Source: Bacteroidales bacterium UBA3684
GTDB taxonomy: Bacteria > Bacteroidota > Bacteroidia > Bacteroidales > P3
Length of the DNA stretch: 6,489 nt
Direction: 5' to 3'
Assembly: GCA_002372855.1 (NCBI GenBank)
Contig: DFIZ01000040.1
Coordinates: 30,068-36,556 of the forward strand
Numbering within the stretch: the stretch's first letter is position 1; each line of letters begins with the position of its first letter. The notes under the pieces are model-generated. The model ran no database searches. It saw nothing but the letters and a program-made list of their open reading frames with translations, and was not told the DNA's origin. Shown in pieces: positions 1 to 6,344 of this stretch. The translations under genes and the position numbers were made by a program.

Positions 1-1515
1 GATGATGTCGGGGGCGGTGATGAGGTCGGCGGTGGGGTAGTAGTATTTGATTTCGGGGTTGTCGGGGTTGCGGATGCCGTCGAAGAGCGAGATGGGCCAG
101 AGCCAGGAGCTGAACCAAGTGTCCAGCACGTCCTCGTCCTGACGCAGGGCGCCGGTGTAGCCGTACTTTTCGGCGGCCACCTTGCGGGCCTCCTCCTCGT
201 TGAGGGCCACGATGGTCTCCACGCGGCCGTCCTTCTCGATGTACCATGCCGGTATGCGCTGGCCCCACCACAGCTGGCGGCTGATGCACCAGTCTTTGAT
301 GTTCTCCAGCCAGTGGCGGTAGGTGTTTTTGAACTTGGTGGGGTGGAAGCGGATGGTGTCGTCCTCCACCACCTCGAGGGCGCGCTTGGCTATGCCTTCC
401 ATTTTGAGGAACCACTGGGCGCTGAGCTTGGGCTCGATGACGGCGTCGGTGCGCTCGCTGTGGCCCACCTTGTTGGTGTAGTCCTCTATCTTCTCGATGA
501 GGCCGGCCTCCTCCAAGTCTTTGACAATCTGCTTACGGCAGGCGAAGCGGTCCATGCCGGCGTATTTGCCGCCATGCTCGTTGAGGGTGCCGTTGTCGTT
601 GAAGATGTCGATGGACTCGAGGTTGTATTTCATGCCCAGATTGTAGTCGTTGATGTCGTGGGCGGGAGTAATCTTCAGGGCGCCGGTACCGAACTCGCGG
701 TCCACGTATTCGTCCATGATGATGGGCACCACGCGACCCACGCCGGGCACGACGACTTTCTTGCCCTTGAGCCACTGGTAGCGCTCGTCCTCGGGGTGCA
801 CGCACACGGCGGTGTCGCCCATGATGGTCTCGGGACGGGTGGTGGCAACGACGATGTAGTCCTTTCCGGATATACCGGAATTTCCGGAAACTCCGGAGTC
901 TTCAATATAGTAGCGGAGGTAGAACAGTTTGCCATGGCTTTCCTTGTAGATGACCTCCTCGTCGCTGACGGCTGTCAGGGCCTGGGGGTCCCAGTTGACC
1001 ATGCGCACGCCGCGGTAGATGAGGCCTTTGTTGTAGAGGTCCACGAAGACGCGGATGACGCTCTCGTAGCGCACCTCGTCCATAGTGAATGCCGTGCGGT
1101 CCCAGTCGCAGCTTGCACCCAGTTTGCGCAGCTGTTTCAGGATGATGCCGCCGTGCTCCTCTTTCCATTCCCAGGCGTATTTCATGAATTCGTCGCGGCT
1201 GAGCGACCGTTTGTCGATACCGCGGTCGGCGAGCATCTTGACGACCTTGGCCTCGGTGGCGATGCTGGCGTGGTCGGTGCCGGGCACCCAGCAGGCGTTC
1301 TTGCCCTGCATGCGGGCGCGGCGCACCAGCACGTCTTGAATGGTGTTGTTGAGCATGTGGCCCATGTGGAGCACTCCCGTCACGTTGGGCGGCGGAATCA
1401 CCACGGTGTAGGGCACGCGGTGGTCGGGCTCCGAGTGGAAGAGTTTCTTGTCAAGCCAGAACTGATACCATTTCTCCTCTATCTGCCGAGGGTCGTACTT
1501 AGATGCTAATTCCAT
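1..1515 (-). CDS. valS: Valyl-tRNA synthetase, N-terminal 505 residues (3' end beyond window)
   Basis: Class Ia aminoacyl-tRNA synthetase that activates valine with ATP, charges tRNA-Val in the cytoplasm and hydrolyses mischarged Thr-tRNA-Val. The frame is open from the ATG at 1515 to the left edge. Residues 38-53 hold the [13 protein letters not shown] signature, whose HMGH (50-53) is the HIGH-type ATP-binding motif. [11 protein letters not shown] follows at 78-88. The CP1 editing region contains ATTRPET (224-230) and [12 protein letters not shown]. The catalytic fold resumes with [15 protein letters not shown] (411-425) and [10 protein letters not shown] (465-474). The KMSKS loop and anticodon-binding domain lie outside the window; full-length family members are roughly 870-950 residues. 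The start is set by the typical N-terminus [20 protein letters not shown] and an A-rich leader without a Shine-Dalgarno sequence. An unusual Ser-Gly repeat lies at residues 207-217. Transcription probably starts at its own promoter near 1599. Confidence 0.97.
   Translation of the reverse strand, partial: MELASKYDPRQIEEKWYQFWLDKKLFHSEPDHRVPYTVVIPPPNVTGVLHMGHMLNNTIQDVLVRRARMQGKNACWVPGTDHASIATEAKVVKMLADRGIDKRSLSRDEFMKYAWEWKEEHGGIILKQLRKLGASCDWDRTAFTMDEVRYESVIRVFVDLYNKGLIYRGVRMVNWDPQALTAVSDEEVIYKESHGKLFYLRYYIEDSGVSGNSGISGKDYIVVATTRPETIMGDTAVCVHPEDERYQWLKGKKVVVPGVGRVVPIIMDEYVDREFGTGALKITPAHDINDYNLGMKYNLESIDIFNDNGTLNEHGGKYAGMDRFACRKQIVKDLEEAGLIEKIEDYTNKVGHSERTDAVIEPKLSAQWFLKMEGIAKRALEVVEDDTIRFHPTKFKNTYRHWLENIKDWCISRQLWWGQRIPAWYIEKDGRVETIVALNEEEARKVAAEKYGYTGALRQDEDVLDTWFSSWLWPISLFDGIRNPDNPEIKYYYPTADLITAPDII
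865..900 (-). repeat. Four-copy 9-bp tandem repeat inside valS
   Basis: Four consecutive 9-bp units share the core CCGGA, each followed by three variable bases. On the plus strand they start TCCGGATAT, ACCGGAATT, TCCGGAAAC and TCCGGAGTC. The unit is a multiple of three, so the valS frame is kept. It encodes D206 followed by [11 protein letters not shown] (207-217), just before the ATTRPET motif of the editing region. The composition is low complexity compared with the flanking sequence, which reads FYLRYYIE on one side and [13 protein letters not shown] on the other. This looks like slippage-expanded coding sequence in a surface loop; the loop placement is inferred. Confidence 0.85.
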
Positions 1516-1557
1516 AGTCTGTTTTAATTATTATATTCTATATATATTGCACTTATT

Positions 1558-1578
1558 CATACACTTGTATTGTGTATG
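1558..1578 (-). promoter_or_regulatory. Small hairpin in the valS 5' leader
   Basis: A perfect 7-bp inverted repeat (CATACAC and GTGTATG) surrounds a 7-base loop in the AT-rich leader between the predicted valS promoter and the start codon. There is no T-tract directly after it on the minus strand, so it does not look like an attenuator, and no T-box sequence was seen. It may be a simple leader stem or chance in AT-rich DNA. Confidence 0.3.
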
Positions 1579-1598
1579 GCATATTGTATTGAGTGATG

Positions 1599-1631
1599 CA
1601 AATGTACGAAAAAAAATCGGATTGCACACAA
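1599..1631 (-). promoter_or_regulatory. Predicted Bacteroidota-type promoter of valS
   Basis: On the minus strand TACATTTG (1599-1606) matches the Bacteroidota -7 consensus TAnnTTTG exactly. A TTG at 1629-1631 lies 22 bases upstream, slightly longer than the usual spacing of about 19-21 for the -33 box. Transcription would begin just below 1599, giving a leader of roughly 75-80 bases before the valS ATG. The -33 element falls inside the terminator hairpin of the upstream gene. Confidence 0.6.
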
Positions 1632-1655
1632 TTATTTGTATGCAATCCGAAAAAA
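1609..1655 (-). terminator. Intrinsic terminator ending the mutL-rhomboid-small protein unit
   Basis: A 9-bp perfect stem (CGGATTGCA at 1618-1626 with TGCAATCCG at 1641-1649) continues, after a C/A mismatch, into four more pairs (ACAA with TTGT) around a TTAT loop. Read on the minus strand, the stem is followed after one A by eight T residues (1609-1616), the classic rho-independent arrangement. It lies 35-80 bases past the stop codon of the gene at 1690-2268. A-rich sequence on the other side (1650-1655) extends the symmetry, but on the plus strand there is no gene to terminate. Confidence 0.88.
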
Positions 1656-1689
1656 GGCTTCTTTACAACTGGATGCCAGTCTGTTGGAC

Positions 1690-2268
1690 TTATCTCCTGA
1701 CGGCCTTGCGCTCGTCGGCCCATTTCTGTACTTTCTCAGTGGCTTTGTCCCTGTTGTAGGGGATGGAGAATCCGATGCCGAAGTTCAGGCCGTTCAGCTC
1801 TTTGAACTTGGGAACAATCTCGTAGCCCAGCGAGAAGTGTACCATGTATACGTTCACCACAATCGACGGCGCCAGGGTGAAGTAGGTGTTGCTCTCTTTC
1901 ACCCAGTTTGTCCCGTCCTCGGTGGTGACGTCCTTGGTTTTGTCGATGCCCATCACCAGCATCGGGCGGAACGACACGGCGCCCCAGCCGGTGATGTCCT
2001 TGTCGAAGTTGTAGCCTATCCATCCGAAACGCAGCGACCATGTAGGCTCGCGGTATTCGGTGGCCGAGATGTCGTACCTTTTGCCATCCTCGGCAAATCC
2101 CATCGAGAGGAACGAGCCGCCCGCCAGCGAGAAGCCGTAGGGGTAGCCCGGCTGGTACGAGTATCCGACCATCTTCAACCATTCGTGGCTGAGGTTCAGA
2201 ATGTTCGACTGTGCGCTGCCCACCATCGTGGCGGCCAGCATGACAACGAGAATAATGCTTTTTTTCAT
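1690..2268 (-). CDS. Small exported protein, possible outer-membrane beta-barrel; function unknown
   Basis: 192 residues, not recognised as a named family. It starts with a clear signal peptide: KK, then a hydrophobic stretch IILVVMLAATMVG, with likely cleavage near residues 19-20 (GSAQ/SN). The mature part is rich in Gly, Tyr, Phe and Trp in alternating patterns, such as EPTWSLRFGWIGYNF, GWGAVSFRPMLVMGI, YFTLAPSIVVNVYMVHFSLGYEIV and LNFGIGFSIPY. This suits antiparallel membrane-type beta strands, so a small barrel or surface beta protein is a reasonable guess. The last 20 or so residues are instead highly charged (KATEKVQKWADERKAVRR), which is odd for a barrel, since barrels usually end in an aromatic-terminated strand. 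The start follows the rhomboid stop by 25 A-rich bases, and a strong terminator follows, so it is probably the last gene of the mutL unit. Confidence 0.85.
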   Translation of the reverse strand: MKKSIILVVMLAATMVGSAQSNILNLSHEWLKMVGYSYQPGYPYGFSLAGGSFLSMGFAEDGKRYDISATEYREPTWSLRFGWIGYNFDKDITGWGAVSFRPMLVMGIDKTKDVTTEDGTNWVKESNTYFTLAPSIVVNVYMVHFSLGYEIVPKFKELNGLNFGIGFSIPYNRDKATEKVQKWADERKAVRR

Positions 2269-2293
2269 GTGTTATTATTTTTTGTTGGTGATT

Positions 2294-2902
2294 TTAGAAT
2301 CGGGAGAACGGGTGCTTGCGCCACCACATGATGAGCAGGAACCCGATGAGCATGCCGCCCAGGTGGGCGAAGTGGGCCACGCCGTCGTAGGAATAGAAAA
2401 TGCCCTGCAGCAGCTCGATGACAATCATGCCCGTCACAAACCACTTGGTCTTGATGGGCATCAGGAAGTAGAGGTATATGTATTCGTTTGGGAAGGTCAT
2501 GCCGAAGGCCAGCAGCAGGCCGTACACCGCCGCCGAGGCACCCACGGTGATGTGCAGCCCCGGCAGGAGCATGTAGAGCAGACCTGCCCCTATGCCGCAG
2601 GCCAGGTAGTAGGTCAGGAACCTCTTCGTTCCCCAGAAGTTCTCCATGGCTGCTCCGAACATCCACAGGTTGAACATATTGAAGAATATATGACTCAGGT
2701 TGGCATGCATGAACATGTAGCTCAGCGGTTGCCAAAGATGGAAGTTGCCCGACTGCAGGCTGAACAGGGCCAGAATGTTGCCCAGATAGATGCCCTGCCT
2801 CTGCAGCACATAGTCGGCGCCAAAGACCAGGACGTTGATGATAAGCAGGTGTTTCACTGCCGGAGGCAGCAGGCTGAAGCCTTGGGGTTGGTATTGTGCC
2901 AT
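2294..2902 (-). CDS. Rhomboid family intramembrane serine protease
   Basis: 202-residue integral membrane protein of the rhomboid family, which cleaves transmembrane substrates within the inner membrane using a Ser-His dyad. Visible hallmarks compare well with GlpG. HxxxN in FMHANLSHIFFNMFNLWMFG gives H71 and N75, the oxyanion-side residues. GASAAVYG (121-128) carries nucleophile S123. AHLGGMLIG (179-187) carries the catalytic H180. About six hydrophobic segments can be drawn (approximately 16-32, 63-84, 94-115, 118-136, 144-170, 175-193), a minimal core without extra domains. The residue after the catalytic serine pair is Ala (GASA) instead of the usual Gly (GxSG). The ATG at 2902 is chosen because the protein then begins just ahead of the first membrane segment. 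It lies 5 bases after the mutL stop, suggesting translational coupling. The substrate cannot be inferred from sequence. Confidence 0.93.
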   Translation of the reverse strand: MAQYQPQGFSLLPPAVKHLLIINVLVFGADYVLQRQGIYLGNILALFSLQSGNFHLWQPLSYMFMHANLSHIFFNMFNLWMFGAAMENFWGTKRFLTYYLACGIGAGLLYMLLPGLHITVGASAAVYGLLLAFGMTFPNEYIYLYFLMPIKTKWFVTGMIVIELLQGIFYSYDGVAHFAHLGGMLIGFLLIMWWRKHPFSRF

Positions 2903-2907
2903 GGTGT

Positions 2908-4689
2908 CTATTTTAGTATTTCTTCGGGTTTGACAACGGTGATGATTCTTTTGCCGCTGGGCGAGGTCTCGGGCATGGGGCAGGAGAACAGGTCGGCCAC
3001 CAGCTGCTGCATCTCCTCCTGGCCGAGCACGGTGCCGGCCTTGACGGCCATCTGGCGTGCCAGCGAGGCGCAGAGGGTCTGCGTGCGGTTGCTGTATTTC
3101 TGCAGGGTGGAGCTCTTGTAGTCGGTCAGTATGCTGTCGAAACTCCCCTGCAGCTCGCTCTCTTTCATGTCGGCAGGTGTGGCCGTGACCACAAAGGTGC
3201 ATTGCCCGACGGGGTCGATGGCGAAGCCGTATTCCCGCAGGTCGGGCAGCAGCTCGCCGAAGAGCTCCGCGTCGGCTGCCGAGAACTGGCAGTTCACCGG
3301 GAAGAGCAGCGCCTGCGACGTCGGCGCCAGGCTGGCCTGCTGCGTGAGGCGTTCATACAGCACGCGCTCGTGCGCACGCTGCTGGTCGATGATGGCCAGG
3401 CCCGACGACAGCGAGGTGACTATGTAGCGCCCCTGCACCTGCAGGCAGCTGTTGGCGGGGAGCGACGGCGTCGGGGCGGGGGCGAGCGGTATCGAAAGCA
3501 TGTTCGTGTCGTCGCCCAAGGGGATGGTGTCCGCCATCGCATCCTTCTCGCTCCGCTTCGTTCCCTTGTCGTTCCCTTTCGCCCCTGCAAACGGGTTGTA
3601 GTCGGGGTTGTAGCTGATTCGCGGCGCCGGAGGCACATAGCCTTTCGGCGCGGGCGGTATGTTGAACTCCTCCGGCGTGTCGAATTCCAGCTCCGTGGCC
3701 AGGGTGAACTGCCCCAGGGCTTTCTTCACCGCCGACCGCAGGATGGCGAACATGGCGTGCTCGTCGACGAATTTCACCTCGGTCTTCGTCGGATGGATGT
3801 TGATGTCGATGCGGGCGGGGTCCACCTGCAGGCCAATGAAGTAGCTGGGGTAGGAGTGGTCCGGCAGCAGGTCGCTGTAGGCCTTCTCCACCGCCGCGCT
3901 CAACGCCGGATGCTTGATGAAACGGCCGTTGACGAAGAGGTACTGCTCGCCGCGCGTCTTGCGGGCATAGTCCGGTTTGCCGACGAAGCCTTTGATTTTC
4001 ACTATGTCTGTCTCTTCCTCCACATTGAAGAAACGCTCCTTGTAGTGGTTGCCGTACAGGCCGGCGATGCGCTGCAGCATGCTGCCCGCCTGAAGGTCGT
4101 AGAGCAGGCGGCCGTTGCTGGTCAGGCTGAAGCCCAGGTCGTAGTGTATCAGCGTCACGCGGCGGAACACCTCCTCGATGTGGCTCAGCTCCACGCTGTC
4201 CTTCTTCAGGAAGTTCCTTCGCGCCGGCACATTGAAGAAGAGGTTCTTCACCGCCAGCGACGTCCCCGGCGCACAGGCCATGGGCTGCTGGCCGACAATC
4301 TGCGACCCCTCGATCACCACCTGCGTGCCCAACTCGCTGTCGTGCATGCGCGTGCGGAGTTCCACCTGCGCAATGGCCGCTATCGAGGCCAGGGCCTCGC
4401 CCCGGAACCCCATGGTCTGGATGGCGAAGAGGTCGTCGGCACGGTGTATCTTGCTCGTGGCGTGGCGCTCGAAGCACAGGCGTGCGTCGCTGTCGCTCAT
4501 GCCGCAGCCGTTGTCCACCACCTGTATGAGGGTCCGCCCGGCATCCTTCACCACCAGGTCGATCTGGGTGGCGCCGGCGTCCATGGCGTTCTCCAGCAGC
4601 TCCTTGACGGCGCTGGCGGGGCGGTCCACCACCTCGCCGGCCGCTATCTGGTTGGCCACGCTGTCGGGCAGTATGTTGATGATATCCAT
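2908..4689 (-). CDS. mutL: DNA mismatch repair protein MutL
   Basis: 593-residue MutL, the GHKL ATPase that links MutS mismatch recognition to strand removal. The ATPase domain shows KELLENAMDAG (29-39; E30 is the putative general base, N34 the Mg contact), DNGCGM (59-64), RHATSK (75-80) and TMGFRGEALASIA (92-104). The transducer domain has QYLFVNGRFI, VDPARIDINIHPTKTEVKF and related sequence. A Pro-rich linker (about 350-415) carries NPDYNPF, typical of Bacteroidales MutL. The C-terminal dimerisation domain begins near LQVQGRYIVTS and carries DQQRAHERVLYE (435-446) where endonuclease-type MutL has DQHAxxExxxxE. The ATG at 4689 gives the standard family N-terminus MDIINILPDSVANQIAAGEVV. The frame stays open upstream to 4800, but that would translate repeat DNA. 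A hairpin-forming repeat separates it from the gene above; the rhomboid gene follows by 5 bases. Confidence 0.97.
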   Translation of the reverse strand: MDIINILPDSVANQIAAGEVVDRPASAVKELLENAMDAGATQIDLVVKDAGRTLIQVVDNGCGMSDSDARLCFERHATSKIHRADDLFAIQTMGFRGEALASIAAIAQVELRTRMHDSELGTQVVIEGSQIVGQQPMACAPGTSLAVKNLFFNVPARRNFLKKDSVELSHIEEVFRRVTLIHYDLGFSLTSNGRLLYDLQAGSMLQRIAGLYGNHYKERFFNVEEETDIVKIKGFVGKPDYARKTRGEQYLFVNGRFIKHPALSAAVEKAYSDLLPDHSYPSYFIGLQVDPARIDINIHPTKTEVKFVDEHAMFAILRSAVKKALGQFTLATELEFDTPEEFNIPPAPKGYVPPAPRISYNPDYNPFAGAKGNDKGTKRSEKDAMADTIPLGDDTNMLSIPLAPAPTPSLPANSCLQVQGRYIVTSLSSGLAIIDQQRAHERVLYERLTQQASLAPTSQALLFPVNCQFSAADAELFGELLPDLREYGFAIDPVGQCTFVVTATPADMKESELQGSFDSILTDYKSSTLQKYSNRTQTLCASLARQMAVKAGTVLGQEEMQQLVADLFSCPMPETSPSGKRIITVVKPEEILK

Positions 4690-4713
4690 TCGTTCTGTGT
4701 GTTTTGTTCTTTT

Positions 4714-4837
4714 GGGGAGTGAAGGGGAGTGAGAGGGAGTGAGGGGGAGTGAAAGGACAAATGTTGACGACGGTACTAATGTCCTTTCACTCCCTTTCAC
4801 TCCCTTTCACTCCCTCTCACTCCTTTTCACTCCTTTT
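4714..4837. repeat. Inverted pair of decamer arrays forming a ~44-bp hairpin upstream of mutL
   Basis: The left arm (4714-4758) has four 10-bp units of the form GGGGAGTGAA ending in GGAC. The right arm (4781 to about 4837) starts with GTCC and has five units of the complementary form TTTCACTCCC plus one decayed unit. The arms pair from C4758-G4781 outwards for about 44 positions, with one A-C mismatch and a few G-T pairs, around a 22-base loop (4759-4780). The loop reads TTAGTACCGTCGTCAACA on the minus strand. The right arm overlaps the last codons and stop (4817-4819) of the upstream gene; the left arm ends 25 bases before the mutL ATG. It is not followed by a T-tract on the minus strand, so a standard terminator is unlikely. 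It could be a dispersed intergenic repeat, an mRNA processing or stability stem, or a partial attenuator. Confidence 0.9.
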
Positions 4838-6259
4838 CTCGTAGTCGTCCAGGAACCCCATCAGGTTCTTCACGGGGATGGTCTTGTTCATGATGATGTC
4901 GCGCCGCTGGTTGAGGATGATCATCGTCGGGGCGCCATGCACGTTGTAGGCCTCCTGGTAGTCGATGTTGACGTTCGGCCCGCCGACGTTCACCCAGCGG
5001 AAGTCGTGCTCTTTCACATATTTCTTCCACTTCGGCACGTCGCTCTCGTAGCCCACGGCGTAGACCTCGAAGCGCTTCTCGCCCTTGGCCACCATGTCGT
5101 CGTAGAGCTTCTTCAGCTCCTCGCTCTGCTCCTGGCAGTGGTGGCAGTCGGGGTCCCAGAACCACAGCACGACGTAGGGGGTGGGGAAGCGGTGGCTGCT
5201 GATCCAGTCGTCGGGATTCGTGCTCTGGTTCGTGTCGGCCATCCACAGCTCCTGGCCGTGGGCGCCGATGAGGCTCTGCTTGATGCGGTTGTAGTTGTAG
5301 CGCATATTGGTCAGCGTCCCCGGCAGGGCCCAGGGGCAGCGCCCTTTGAGGTAGTACTCGCTCGCCAGGTGGCACCACACGGCGTCCCACCCGATGTTGC
5401 GCGTCGAACGGTAGTAGCGCGGCTCTATGTGGTCGAACACATAGCGCAGCATCGCCGTGTCGTCGCCGATGCGCGCCGCCAGGCGGTCGATCTCCTTGAT
5501 GATGGTGTCGCTGTCGGCATGGTAGAGCTGGCCGAAGAAGAAGTAGTTCAGCTTCTTGAAGAGGTCGGGGCTGTACTTCAGGTACTGGAACCTCGCCTTG
5601 CCGCTCTTCATGCGCCAGTCCGCGCTCTGGTCGTCGAAGTAGCGGTCCCAGTAGTGCGTGCGGAAGTAGTAGGGTTTGTCCTTCACCGTGTCCGGCACGT
5701 GGGCGTCGTCGAAGAAGTTCACCAGGTCGAAGAACAGCTGCGGCTTCTTTGGGTGGCGCGCCTCGTTGTCGTAGGCCTTCATCTCGTCCAGCAGGGCCTG
5801 ATCCTCTTTCTCGGCCTGCTCCTTGGTGACGGCGTTCTTCTTGCGCAGGTCTATCGCCTCGCGGCGCTTCTTGGCCTCGCTCCAGGTGGCCATGTAGGCG
5901 AACATCTGGCTGTTGGCCTCGCTGCCCTTCACCTTCACCGTCGTCGGCGTCAGCTTCTCGTCGGCCGTGATGCTGAACAGGCGGCTGTCGTCGATGGCGA
6001 AGTCGCCGATGGCCTTCTCGCCGTCCTGGTGCACCAGGGCGTAGATGCCGCGCTCCCACGTGCGCTTGCCTTTGAAGACGAAGCTGCCGTCCTTGCCCAC
6101 ACGCGCCGAGTCCATCAGCTGCAGTTGGTCGCGGTAGTGGCGGGCGATGTACAGCATGCTGTCTTTCAGCCCTTCCAGCTTGAAGGTTATCTTGTACGTC
6201 TGCGCTCCGGCACCCATGGCGGCACCGAGCATCAGCGCGAATATCAACGTGCGTTTCAT
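4817..6259 (-). CDS. Secreted thioredoxin-fold protein (DUF4369/DUF5106-type, TlpA-like)
   Basis: 480 residues. A signal peptide (KRTLIFALMLGAAMGAGA, cleavage probably near A19-Q20) sends it to the periplasm or outer surface; there is no lipobox Cys. Residues about 21-120 look like the DUF4369 beta domain (DSMLYIARHYRDQ, DSARVGKDGSFVFKG). A charged helical stretch with KEQAEKEDQALLDEM follows. Residues about 170-330 are rich in Tyr, Phe and Asp and fit DUF5106. The C-terminal thioredoxin-like domain (about 335-475) has WFWDPDCHHC with the redox pair C372 and C375, and the cis-proline loop GAPT (P444). It is likely a thiol-disulfide oxidoreductase of the envelope, though its partner is unknown. 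The family assignment is from memory of the domain layout. The start is set by the signal peptide. The last few codons (RSEKE then TGA) are built from the decamer repeat. It is separated from mutL by 127 bases. Confidence 0.9.
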   Translation of the reverse strand: MKRTLIFALMLGAAMGAGAQTYKITFKLEGLKDSMLYIARHYRDQLQLMDSARVGKDGSFVFKGKRTWERGIYALVHQDGEKAIGDFAIDDSRLFSITADEKLTPTTVKVKGSEANSQMFAYMATWSEAKKRREAIDLRKKNAVTKEQAEKEDQALLDEMKAYDNEARHPKKPQLFFDLVNFFDDAHVPDTVKDKPYYFRTHYWDRYFDDQSADWRMKSGKARFQYLKYSPDLFKKLNYFFFGQLYHADSDTIIKEIDRLAARIGDDTAMLRYVFDHIEPRYYRSTRNIGWDAVWCHLASEYYLKGRCPWALPGTLTNMRYNYNRIKQSLIGAHGQELWMADTNQSTNPDDWISSHRFPTPYVVLWFWDPDCHHCQEQSEELKKLYDDMVAKGEKRFEVYAVGYESDVPKWKKYVKEHDFRWVNVGGPNVNIDYQEAYNVHGAPTMIILNQRRDIIMNKTIPVKNLMGFLDDYEKRSEKE

Positions 6260-6322
6260 CCCTTTTGATTTAGAATTTTAATACATAAAAACGCCCAATC
6301 CTCCATTTTATTGTATCCCCCG

Positions 6323-6330
6323 CAAAAATG
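6323..6330 (-). promoter_or_regulatory. Weak candidate -7 promoter box for the thioredoxin-fold gene
   Basis: The minus strand reads CATTTTTG, one base off TAnnTTTG, about 63 bases above the start codon and next to an AT-rich leader (6260-6320). No TTG is seen at the expected -33 spacing, so this is a best guess and not a firm call. Confidence 0.3.
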
Positions 6331-6344
6331 TTGAAAACTTTTTT

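Noticed and set aside
313..1509. 398-codon open frame on the plus strand opposite valS
   Set aside because: Shadow of the valS frame; the opposite strand shows complete class I synthetase motifs.
1516..1608. T-box or other riboswitch controlling valS
   Set aside because: The leader is short and AT-rich, with one 7-bp stem and no T-box, specifier loop or terminator/antiterminator pair.
2903..3202. Upstream extension of the rhomboid frame into mutL
   Set aside because: It would overlap mutL by about 295 bases with an Arg/His-rich shadow sequence; the ATG at 2902 gives a normal rhomboid N-terminus.
3202..4722. 506-codon open frame on the plus strand, antisense to mutL
   Set aside because: It is rich in Val, Ala, His, Arg and Leu as expected for the reverse complement of GC-rich coding DNA, shows no recognisable domain, and lies wholly opposite a well-supported mutL.
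4690..4800. In-frame upstream extension of MutL (37 extra residues from an ATG at 4800)
   Set aside because: The extra residues are translated repeat sequence (for example LSLPLTPSHS), while MutL proteins normally start at the MDIINILPDSV-type N-terminus.
4714..4837. CRISPR array
   Set aside because: Units are only 10 bp, contiguous with no spacers, and the two halves are in opposite orientation.
4739..6268. 509-codon open frame on the plus strand, antisense to the thioredoxin-fold gene
   Set aside because: Its start is inside the decamer array and its composition is the same Val/His/Leu-rich shadow pattern; the minus-strand frame has a signal peptide and a CxxC thioredoxin motif.
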